A DNA stretch of 43,524 nt from Sphingobium sp. (GTDB taxonomy: Bacteria > Pseudomonadota > Alphaproteobacteria > Sphingomonadales > Sphingomonadaceae), in NCBI GenBank assembly GCA_022652485.1, contig JALCRK010000030.1, forward strand, positions 1 through 43,524. The letters are read 5' to 3'. A program made the translations under genes and the position numbers. Below, piece after piece: positions 37,149-43,524 of this stretch. Under the pieces are notes generated by a model. It did no database searches and was not told the DNA's origin. It saw only the letters and a list, made by a program, of their open reading frames with translations. Positions within the stretch are counted from its first letter, which is position 1. Every line of letters starts with the position of its first letter.

Positions 37149-37523
37149 ATGGCTGATATCAATGCTCTGGTCGACCAGCTGTCGGCTCTCACCGTCCTCG
37201 AAGCTGCCGAGCTCTCCAAGGCTCTGGAAGAGAAGTGGGGCGTTTCCGCTGCCGCTCCGGTCGCGGTTGCCGCTGCTGGCCCGGCCGCCGCTGCTCCGGC
37301 TGCTGAAGAGCAGACCGAGTTCGACGTGATCCTGACCGGCGACGGCGGCAACAAGATCGCCGTCATCAAGGAAGTCCGCGCCATCACCGGCCTGGGCCTG
37401 ACCGAAGCGAAGACGCTGGTCGAGTCCGCTCCGAAGGCGATCAAGGAAGGCGTTTCCAAGGCCGAGGCCGAGGAAGTGAAGAAGAAGCTGGAAGCCGCCG
37501 GCGCCGCCGTCGAGATGAAGTAA
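37149..37523 (+). CDS. rplL: 50S ribosomal protein L7/L12
   Basis: A 124-residue L7/L12 (bL12), the multicopy stalk protein that stimulates the GTPases EF-Tu and EF-G. The N-terminal dimerisation domain ([32 protein letters not shown]) is followed by an Ala/Pro hinge ([15 protein letters not shown]) and a C-terminal domain with [62 protein letters not shown], all standard. The Shine-Dalgarno is the AGG run before ATG 37149. A strong terminator follows at once and rpoB does not follow, unlike the order in many bacteria. Confidence 0.98.
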   Translation: MADINALVDQLSALTVLEAAELSKALEEKWGVSAAAPVAVAAAGPAAAAPAAEEQTEFDVILTGDGGNKIAVIKEVRAITGLGLTEAKTLVESAPKAIKEGVSKAEAEEVKKKLEAAGAAVEMK

Positions 37524-37550
37524 GCTTTTTCGCTCCGGCGGAAATGAATG

Positions 37551-37579
37551 GGGCGGCTCCTTTCGGGGCCGCCCTTTTT
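37551..37579 (+). terminator. intrinsic terminator of rplJL
   Basis: GGGCGGCTCC (37551-37560) pairs with GGGGCCGCCC (37565-37574) around a TTTC loop, a ten-base GC-rich stem with one wobble pair, and is followed by TTTTT. It is a textbook rho-independent terminator 27 bases after the rplL stop. Confidence 0.92.
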
Positions 37580-37598
37580 CTTGGATTTTTAACTTCCA

Positions 37599-37674
37599 CC
37601 GTCATCCCCGCGAAAGCGGGGATCCAGTCAAACCTTTATTGGATTATGGATCCCCGCTTTCGCGGGAATAACGG
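37599..37674. repeat. REP-like extragenic palindrome pair
   Basis: Two 28-base arms face each other: the left (37599-37626) and right (37647-37674) match at 26 of 28 positions when inverted. Each arm has its own inner hairpin, CCCCGC-GAAA-GCGGGG. Units starting GTCATCCCCGCGAAAG are known to me as common dispersed extragenic palindromes in many proteobacterial genomes, including sphingomonads. It separates the convergent rplL and M1 aminopeptidase genes. Confidence 0.88.
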
Positions 37675-37701
37675 CAAATAATAATACCTAACGGCTTGCT
37701 T

Positions 37702-40413
37702 TTATTTCTTCGCCTTTTTCTTCGTCGTCTTGGGTGCAGACTTCGCATCCAGCCAGGCGATTACCTCCGGCTTGAGCCGCGCCCGCGTCGCCGCCCGCGC
37801 CTTGATCGCGACGATCACCCGGTCGGTGGTCTTGCGGCTGTCGGCGGTCAGATATTTGTCGGCATAGACCGTGAGCTTGTCCGCCATCGCCGGATCGGCC
37901 GAACCGGACCCCAGCCGCCCGATCGCCCGGCTGCGCGCCGAGCTGTCGATCAGCGGCAGATACTGGTCCATATGCGCCAGCGCGAAATCGACCGCCTGCA
38001 TACTGTGGTCTTCCGCCACCGAGGATATGATATCCGCGCTGGTGGTCTTACCCGGCTCGTCGGTCAGCGCGAGATCGAGCGCCTTCGCAGAGAGCGCCTC
38101 ATCCTTCGCGCGGCCAAGCAGGCTGAACAGCTGGCTCTTTTCAAGCGCGGTCGGCGCGGCGTTCGCCATTGCGCGGAGCTTGTCCCACGTCGCCTGATCC
38201 GCGTTCTTCGCCACGATCCGCAGCCAGACGAACTTCATCGGCCCATCGAGCGCGGCGGGGTTGGTGCCCAGCGCGGCAAAGCGCCGGTTCGCCTCGGCCA
38301 CCACCGCGCTATCGCCCATGTCGCCCAGCGTGGCGATCAGCGACTGGCGCAGCAGCGCGGTCTGCGCGCCCTCCCCTTCCTTCGCATCCATACCGATCGT
38401 GGCGAGGATCGGCGCCAGCTTGGCCGACGCGTAGGACAGCACCCGCGCCTGGGTTGCGGCGTCGCCGTCGAACATGTCATGCGTCGCGGCGAGATAATCG
38501 GGCAGCGCGGTCAGGATCGCGGCGCTGGCATTGGCCGGAACCGCATCGACCAGATCGAGCGAGCGGCTTATCGGCTGATAGCCGCCGAGGCCCAGCTGCC
38601 AGTTGTCGGCGAGCAGCCCCTTCTGATCGATCGAGGCGAGCTTGGTGAAATCCTTCGCCAGCGCCGTCACATTCTCCGCCGGATAAAGCGAACGATAATA
38701 GCCCGCCTGCCCAAGATTGACGACATAGGCGCCGCACCCCGGCAGATCGACCGTGCCCTTGCCCTCCAGGATCAGCGATTGCGGCGCGCCGCCCAGCACC
38801 TGTGCCTTCACAGGCACATGCCAGCTCAGCGATGAGGCGTCCTTCGCGTCCTTCGCGTCGCGGCTGAACTCGCCCTGCGACAGCGAGAGCTTCGTCACGC
38901 CATTGACGCACTGCGCGCCGTCCACCTTCACCAGCGGGATGCCCGGCTGCGAGGTGAAATCATTGGCGATGGTCGTCAACCCCTTCGCGCCCGCCGCCTC
39001 GACCGCGCTCCACAGGTCGCTGGTCACAGTATTGCCGTAAGCGTGCTTCTTCATATAGGCTCGGATGCCGTCGCGCCACGCATCCGCCCCGGCGAAATTC
39101 TCCAGCATCGTGATGACCGCCTCACCCTTTTCATAGGTGATCGAGTCGAACGCCTGATTGGCTTCCTCCACGGTCTTGACGTGCTGCACCACCGGGTGGG
39201 TCGTCGTATAGGCATCGAGCGCCATCGCCTGCTCGCGGCCATCGACGCGGGTGAGCAGGGTCTCCCACTCCGGCTTCATCACGTCGGTCACCTTGGTCGC
39301 CATCCAGCTCGCAAAGCCCTCGTTCAGCCACAGGTCGTCCCACCACGCCATCGTCACCAGATCGCCGAACCACTGGTGCGCCATCTCGTGCGCGACGATC
39401 TCGTACACCCGGCGCTTCGACGCTTCCGAGGTCGATTTGGGATCGACCAGCAGCGCGCGCTCGAAGGTGAAGATCGCGCCCCAGTTCTCCATCGCGGAGA
39501 AGAACTGGCTCTGGCCCGGCCCGGCGACGTTATCCAGCTTGGGCAGCGGGAACGGCGTGCCGAAATAGTCGTTGTAATAGGGCAGGATGTCCTTCGCGGC
39601 ATCGAGCGCGAGCTGCGCCTTCTGCACATTGCCCTTGCCGGTGACGACGCCGACTTCGGTGGCACCCGCCTTGTCCGTCATCCGCTCCAGCTCGCCTAGC
39701 CCCAAGAACAGCAGATAGGTGGACATCTTGGGAGACGTGCCGAAAGTGACGAGCGAGGTGCCATCCTTCTGCGCCATGCTGGAGGCGATCGGCATGTTGC
39801 CCACCGCCATCTGCCCCGCTGGCACCACGACGGAAAGATCGAACGTCGCCTTGTAGCTCGGCTCGTCCCAGCTCGGCACGAAGCGGCGGGCGTCCGGCGC
39901 CTCGAACTGGGTGAACAGCGCGCGCTTGTTCTGCCCTGCCCCATCGGTGTAATCGAGCGCGAAGAAGCCGTTCGCCTGCGTGTTGATGATGCCGGAATAG
40001 GCGAAGGCCAGCGTGTACTTGCCCGGCTTCAGCGGCTGCTTGAAGGTCACGGTCGCGGTCTGCGCGTCCTTGTCCAGCGCCACGGCGCCCGCCATCGCCT
40101 TCTTCTTGCCCGCTGGCGTGATGCTGGCAGAGGTGAAGCTCAGCTCGGCGGCATTGAGCGTCAGCGCGCTGGTCGCGCTCTTCACCTCGATATCGATGCT
40201 GGCCTCGGCGGCGAACTTGAGGTTGGCGGCGTCTGGCACGACCTTGATCCGGTAGTGGCTCGGCACCGCGACGCGGGGAAGCTGGGTCGCGACATCGGCC
40301 GCCGGGCCATCGCCGGTCTGCGCCAGCGCGACAGGCGCAAGCAGGGTGGAGAGCGCCAGCGCGAGCGGCGCGGCAGTGCGGGATAATAGTCTGATATTGT
40401 GGGATAAGGTCAT
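37702..40413 (-). CDS. exported M1-family zinc aminopeptidase
   Basis: A 903-residue metalloaminopeptidase of family M1 (gluzincin), which removes N-terminal residues from peptides. The signal peptide (LSRTAAPLALALSTLLAPVALA) places it in the periplasm or outside. Domains are an N-terminal beta-saddle (RVAVPSHYRIKVVPDAANLKFAAEASIDIEVK), the catalytic domain with substrate-anchoring SAMENWGAI and zinc motif VAHEMAHQWFGD (His342, Glu343, His346) plus NEGFASW about 20 residues later, and the C-terminal ERAP1-like helical repeats. Start MTLSHNIR at 40413 is chosen for the signal peptide; upstream codons are open. The C-terminus is a Lys-rich tail (TTKKKAKK). It is not the E. coli PepN subtype, since that is cytoplasmic. 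Confidence 0.95.
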   Translation of the reverse strand: MTLSHNIRLLSRTAAPLALALSTLLAPVALAQTGDGPAADVATQLPRVAVPSHYRIKVVPDAANLKFAAEASIDIEVKSATSALTLNAAELSFTSASITPAGKKKAMAGAVALDKDAQTATVTFKQPLKPGKYTLAFAYSGIINTQANGFFALDYTDGAGQNKRALFTQFEAPDARRFVPSWDEPSYKATFDLSVVVPAGQMAVGNMPIASSMAQKDGTSLVTFGTSPKMSTYLLFLGLGELERMTDKAGATEVGVVTGKGNVQKAQLALDAAKDILPYYNDYFGTPFPLPKLDNVAGPGQSQFFSAMENWGAIFTFERALLVDPKSTSEASKRRVYEIVAHEMAHQWFGDLVTMAWWDDLWLNEGFASWMATKVTDVMKPEWETLLTRVDGREQAMALDAYTTTHPVVQHVKTVEEANQAFDSITYEKGEAVITMLENFAGADAWRDGIRAYMKKHAYGNTVTSDLWSAVEAAGAKGLTTIANDFTSQPGIPLVKVDGAQCVNGVTKLSLSQGEFSRDAKDAKDASSLSWHVPVKAQVLGGAPQSLILEGKGTVDLPGCGAYVVNLGQAGYYRSLYPAENVTALAKDFTKLASIDQKGLLADNWQLGLGGYQPISRSLDLVDAVPANASAAILTALPDYLAATHDMFDGDAATQARVLSYASAKLAPILATIGMDAKEGEGAQTALLRQSLIATLGDMGDSAVVAEANRRFAALGTNPAALDGPMKFVWLRIVAKNADQATWDKLRAMANAAPTALEKSQLFSLLGRAKDEALSAKALDLALTDEPGKTTSADIISSVAEDHSMQAVDFALAHMDQYLPLIDSSARSRAIGRLGSGSADPAMADKLTVYADKYLTADSRKTTDRVIVAIKARAATRARLKPEVIAWLDAKSAPKTTKKKAKK

Positions 40414-40558
40414 TTCATCATGCTCCGACAAGCAAAGTGAAAAGCGCCCGGAGGCGCAGGGAATCATCCGGGCTCGGCCGATATTTACCGGTCCTTGTCC
40501 GATGGATAGGCCTGCTTAACGGATGTTGCAGGTGAATAATAGCTGAACGAAGCGCCGC

Positions 40559-41251
40559 CTATGGCTTGGGGCTGGCGCCGGTGGCGCCACTGGCAGGCGC
40601 CACCACCCTGCGCGCGGTCACGATCCGCACCGGCTGGGCCAGCATCTGCCCCACCATGCCCTCCTTGACGCCCAACGCCGGGTTGATCGGCGCGCGCATG
40701 ATCTTCAGCACCACGTCCATACCCTCGACCACATGGCCGAACGCGGCGAAGCCCTGATTGTCGCCCGGCTTGTCCGGATGCGCGTCGAGGCTCGACATAT
40801 CGCCGACCGTGATGAAGAAATCCGACCGCGCCGTGCCGAGCGCCCCCCGCGCCATCGATATGGTTCCCGTCTGGTGCGAAAGTCCGGTCAGCGTCGTCGG
40901 CTCGTGCGCAATCGGCGGGATCAGCTTCTGCCCCGGCTTCATGATCGTCGCGCCGCCCTGGATCAGCCCGAAATTCTCGGCCATGTTGATGGCGCGATAG
41001 AAGGTCTGCCCGTCATAGCGCTTCTCGTCGATATAGCGCAGGAAATTACGCGTGGTGATCGGCGCGCGGTCCTTCTCCAGCTCCAGCACGATCGGCCCCT
41101 CGCTGGTCTGGAGCGCGACGCGCACCGTTGCAGGGCGCGGCTGTGCCGGCGGGGCGGAGGGCGTGGCGGCGGTCTGCGCCGCAACGGACGCGGGAACGGC
41201 CAGCCCGCACAGCATCAGAACGGCGACCAGCTGCGCGCGCATGAGCTTCAT
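40559..41251 (-). CDS. cyclophilin-type peptidyl-prolyl cis-trans isomerase, periplasmic
   Basis: A 230-residue protein with a signal peptide (MRAQLVAVLMLCGLAVPASVAAQ), a Pro/Ala-rich linker, and a cyclophilin domain from about residue 40. Recognised pieces are VALQTSEGPIVLELEKDRAPITTRNFLRYIDEKRYDGQTFYRAI with the catalytic Arg, LIQGGATI, ARSDFFITVGD and FAAFGHVVEGMDVVLKIMRAP. It would help fold proline-containing envelope proteins. The usual FHRVIPGFMIQGGD spelling is changed to FYRAINMAENFGLIQGG, with an insertion, so activity could differ. Its start overlaps the stop of the AI-2E-family gene by four bases (ATGA), making it the distal gene of that transcript. Confidence 0.92.
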   Translation of the reverse strand: MKLMRAQLVAVLMLCGLAVPASVAAQTAATPSAPPAQPRPATVRVALQTSEGPIVLELEKDRAPITTRNFLRYIDEKRYDGQTFYRAINMAENFGLIQGGATIMKPGQKLIPPIAHEPTTLTGLSHQTGTISMARGALGTARSDFFITVGDMSSLDAHPDKPGDNQGFAAFGHVVEGMDVVLKIMRAPINPALGVKEGMVGQMLAQPVRIVTARRVVAPASGATGASPKP

Positions 41252-42324
41252 CCCTGCGCCTCTGTGTCGAAGGACGCCAGCCGCGCCCTGTCCTCGATGA
41301 ATATCGCCCAGACGGAGAGGAAGAACGCCGCGATCACCGGGCCGACGATGAGGCCGGAAACGCCAAACAGCTCCAGCCCGCCCAGCGTCGAGATCAGCAC
41401 CATATAGTCCGGCATCTGGGTATCGCGCCCCACCAGGATCGGGCGTAGCAGATTATCGACGAGGCCGATGACGAATACCCCGCAGAACACGAGGATGGCG
41501 CCCTTCGCGACCGCACCCGTCGCGAAGAAATAGATCGCCACCGGCACCCATACGAGGCCGCTTCCCACCGCCGGGATCAGCGACATGAACGCCATCATCA
41601 CGCCCCAGAGCATCGCGCTGCCGATACCCAGCAGCGCGAAGGTGATGCCGCCCAGCCCGCCCTGCACCACCGCGACCGCCATATTGCCCTTGATCGTCGC
41701 GCGGACCACGGCGGCGAACTTCTGCGCCAGCGCGCGGCGATGCTCCGGCTGCAACGGCACCGCCCCGATCACCAGCGAGGACAGGCGCTTGCCGTCCTTC
41801 AGCAGGAAAAAGGTGAGATAGAGCATCACGATCAGCGACAGGAGGAACGAGGCCGCCTGCTGGCCGAGATTGAGCGCCTGCGCCGCCAGCGTCTGGAAGC
41901 TGCTGGAGAGCCCCGCGCCGAGCTTGTCCCGCAGGGCGTCGAGATTGCCGACCCCCAGCCGGTTCAGTTGCAGCCGCCCCCACCGGGGCAAAGCATGGCG
42001 CATCTGGTCGAAATAGTCGTAGAAGTTGATCTTGCCCGTCTGGATGCCCTGATACAGATAGGCCGCCTCCTGCAACAGGAAGCTCGCCAGCACCATCAGC
42101 GGCACGATCACCAGCGTAATCAGCACGAGCAGGGTGAGCACCGCCATCGATCCGGGCTGCTCCGGCCGCCAGCGCACCAGCCGCGCCTGCAGGGGCGCGA
42201 GGATGATCGCCGCGACGAGCGCCCACAGGATCGCGTCGAAGAAGGTGGCGACCAGCCACAGGAAGAGGACCGTCGCGGCCACCACCAGCAGCAGAAAAAC
42301 CCTGTCTTCGAAGCGCCTTACCAT
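41248..42324 (-). CDS. AI-2E family (PerM/YdiK-like) membrane protein
   Basis: A 358-residue inner-membrane protein of the AI-2E transporter superfamily. Members have been linked to autoinducer-2 export, Na+/H+ antiport or peptidoglycan-related permease functions, so the substrate is not certain. About eight hydrophobic segments are visible: two at the N-terminus (FLLLVVAATVLFLWLVATF, ILWALVAAIILAPL), then a long amphipathic region, then a C-terminal cluster with SLIPAVGSGLVWVPVAIYFF, VFVIGLVDNLLRPILVGRDTQMPDYMVLISTLGGLELFGVSGLIVGPVIAAFF, which carries the family's conserved DNxLRP and GPV motifs. It is separated from the flavin reductase by 12 bases and overlaps the PPIase gene, so these three form one operon. 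Confidence 0.93.
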   Translation of the reverse strand: MVRRFEDRVFLLLVVAATVLFLWLVATFFDAILWALVAAIILAPLQARLVRWRPEQPGSMAVLTLLVLITLVIVPLMVLASFLLQEAAYLYQGIQTGKINFYDYFDQMRHALPRWGRLQLNRLGVGNLDALRDKLGAGLSSSFQTLAAQALNLGQQAASFLLSLIVMLYLTFFLLKDGKRLSSLVIGAVPLQPEHRRALAQKFAAVVRATIKGNMAVAVVQGGLGGITFALLGIGSAMLWGVMMAFMSLIPAVGSGLVWVPVAIYFFATGAVAKGAILVFCGVFVIGLVDNLLRPILVGRDTQMPDYMVLISTLGGLELFGVSGLIVGPVIAAFFLSVWAIFIEDRARLASFDTEAQG

Positions 42325-42336
42325 AATGAGTCGTTC

Positions 42337-42846
42337 CTAGAGCTTGTCCCCTATCCTGCGATAGGCTCCGTCGAAATAAACGAGGGGATCCGCACTGTCC
42401 GCAAGCCGCACCGCCTGGACATCGCCGATGAAGATATCGTGCGAGCCATAGGAAATGCGCTGGCGCTGGTGGCAGATGATCGCGGCCTGCGCGTCGGCGA
42501 GATAAGGCACGCCCTGCGCGTCCGCCTGCCAGTTCCCCGATCCGAAACGCTCTTCCCCTTTTGCCGCGCCGCCGCAGGTGCGGGCGACATCCATCTGGCC
42601 GGTGTGGAGAATATTGAGCGCGAAGTTGGCGCCGCCCTCCAATATCGCGTGGGACGATGCCGTGCGGTTGACGCAGATCAGCATGGACGGCGGGTCCATG
42701 CTGAGCGGTGTTACCGCGGTCGCCGCCATCGCATAGCGCGCGCCGTCATTTCCAACCGTCGAAACTATGACGACCGACTGGGCAAACCCCCGCATCGCCT
42801 GCTTGAGATCGACGGCCAGATTGCCAACATCACCCTCTGCACTCAT
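42337..42846 (-). CDS. flavin reductase-like domain protein (FMN-binding)
   Basis: A 169-residue FMN-binding split-barrel protein of the flavin-reductase family, typically the NADH-dependent reductase that feeds reduced FMN/FAD to a two-component monooxygenase. Motifs are LKQAMRGFAQSVVIVSTVGNDGARYAMAATAVTPLSMDPPSMLICVNRTASSHAILEGGANFALNIL, then FGSGNWQADAQGVPYLADAQAAIICHQRQRISYGSHDIFIGDVQAVRL, ending DPLVYFDGAYRRIG. The start at 42846 is chosen because this is where the family homology begins; the upstream open frame runs over the groEL terminator. No oxygenase partner is nearby, so the partner is unknown. Confidence 0.93.
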   Translation of the reverse strand: MSAEGDVGNLAVDLKQAMRGFAQSVVIVSTVGNDGARYAMAATAVTPLSMDPPSMLICVNRTASSHAILEGGANFALNILHTGQMDVARTCGGAAKGEERFGSGNWQADAQGVPYLADAQAAIICHQRQRISYGSHDIFIGDVQAVRLADSADPLVYFDGAYRRIGDKL

Positions 42847-42929
42847 TATCGCGCTTTTCCTTATGTTCCCTGCTCCCCTGATGCGAAAGCGCAGGCGCGC
42901 AGTCAATGCCGATCCCTTGTCGGCGGCAC

Positions 42930-42968
42930 AAAAAAGCCGGAGGTGCGCGAAGCACCCCCGGCCATTTT
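42930..42968 (-). terminator. intrinsic terminator of groEL
   Basis: On the minus strand GCCGGGGGTGC pairs with GCACCTCCGGC (42952-42962 and 42936-42946) around a five-base loop, followed by six T residues (complement of 42930-42935). It lies 23-60 bases after the groEL stop. Confidence 0.9.
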
Positions 42969-42991
42969 TCCTGATATCAGGCGATCGGGAC

Positions 42992-43524
42992 TTAGAAGTC
43001 CATGCCGCCCATGCCGCCCATGCCGCCGGGCATACCGCCACCCATTGCGGGGGCTTTGTCTTCCGGTGCATCGGCAATGGTCGCCTCGGTGGTGATGAGG
43101 AGACCGGCCACCGAAGCGGCGTCCTGAAGCGCGGTGCGGACGACCTTGGTCGGGTCGATCACGCCAGCAGCCTTCAGGTTCTCGTAGGTGTCGGTCGCAG
43201 CGTTGAAGCCCTGCTCCTGATCACCGACGCGCAGCAGGTTGCCCGCAACGACGGCGCCATCATGACCGGCGTTCTCGGCGATCTGACGGATCGGAGCCTG
43301 GATCGCCTTGCGGATGATGTCGATGCCGCGGGTCTGGTCGTCGTTCGCGCCCTTGAGGCCGTCGAGAGCCTTGGTCGCATAGAGCAGCGCGGTGCCGCCA
43401 CCGGGAACGATGCCCTCTTCGACAGCAGCGCGGGTAGCATGGAGAGCGTCGTCAACGCGGTCCTTGCGCTCCTTCACCTCGACCTCGGTCGCACCACCGA
43501 CCTTGATGACAGCGACGCCGCCGG
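42992..43524 (-). CDS. groL: chaperonin GroEL, C-terminal part (cut by window edge)
   Basis: The last 177 residues or so of GroEL, the ATP-dependent 60-kDa chaperonin. The window cuts the gene on the right, with the frame open through the edge. Recognised parts are [49 protein letters not shown] (equatorial domain, ATP-binding loop), GYDE-equivalent [42 protein letters not shown], and the tail [16 protein letters not shown], the flexible Gly-Gly-Met repeat in the folding cavity. The stop TAA is at 42992-42994. It is followed by a strong terminator. GroES should lie beyond the right edge. Confidence 0.98.
   Translation of the reverse strand, partial: GGVAVIKVGGATEVEVKERKDRVDDALHATRAAVEEGIVPGGGTALLYATKALDGLKGANDDQTRGIDIIRKAIQAPIRQIAENAGHDGAVVAGNLLRVGDQEQGFNAATDTYENLKAAGVIDPTKVVRTALQDAASVAGLLITTEATIADAPEDKAPAMGGGMPGGMGGMGGMDF

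Noticed and set aside
37599-37674. CRISPR-like repeat
   Set aside because: The two arms are inverted, not direct, and only one pair exists with a 20-base centre. It is a REP-type palindrome.

Overview
The window looks like the chromosome of a sphingomonad (Alphaproteobacteria, Sphingomonadaceae such as Sphingobium or Sphingomonas). The reasons are the gene order dapA-smpB-DUF2062-cckA-recA-alaS, a CckA hybrid kinase, a secreted protein with a PEPxxWA-type C-terminal sorting signal, an alphaproteobacterial LexA box of the form GAAC-N7-GAAC before recA, and high-GC coding sequence. The genus is inferred from family-level features only.

The window has two halves. Positions 1 to about 20.8 kb are accessory. 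They open with the 3' end of a metal-type RND pump, then an outer-membrane beta-barrel candidate (minus strand), an EEP-family phosphodiesterase, an MlaA-like lipid-transport protein without a lipobox, and a lone LptF/LptG-type permease. Next comes a surface-polymer cluster (5.9-11.6 kb): a CDP-glycerol-glycerophosphotransferase-like enzyme diverging from a HAD-IB phosphatase, a coupled GT4 glycosyltransferase, a Wzx-type flippase and a PAP2 phosphatase. From 11.8 to 19.3 kb lies a tightly packed five-gene operon: RND adaptor lipoprotein, RND pump, NodT outer-membrane factor, OmpR-type regulator and sensor kinase. It reads as a self-regulated metal-efflux system. It is followed by about 0.7 kb with no convincing gene, a frameshifted phage-tail-like 3' remnant, and a DUF1919 gene of the kind found with exopolysaccharide genes. 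This stretch may be the edge of an acquired segment.

Positions 20.9 to 43.5 kb are mostly housekeeping. They contain an alpha/beta hydrolase, tesB, a 30-residue membrane-peptide gene with its own terminator, and the minus-strand block EVE-alaS-recA-response regulator-cckA-DUF2062-smpB-dapA. Divergent from dapA are a soluble lytic transglycosylase and a GreB-type factor. Then come a PEP-CTERM protein, rplJ-rplL, an M1 aminopeptidase, a cyclophilin-type PPIase, an AI-2E-family membrane protein, a flavin reductase and the 3' end of groEL. 

Two short repeated non-coding motifs stand out. TTGGGGTTTTGTATA lies before both the PAP2 gene and the efflux operon. TTTGCGTTTGCGGA lies before both the small peptide gene and the PEP-CTERM gene. 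A large two-block dyad also sits in the divergent promoter region of the surface-polymer cluster. No rRNA, tRNA, CRISPR array or intact insertion sequence was recognised.
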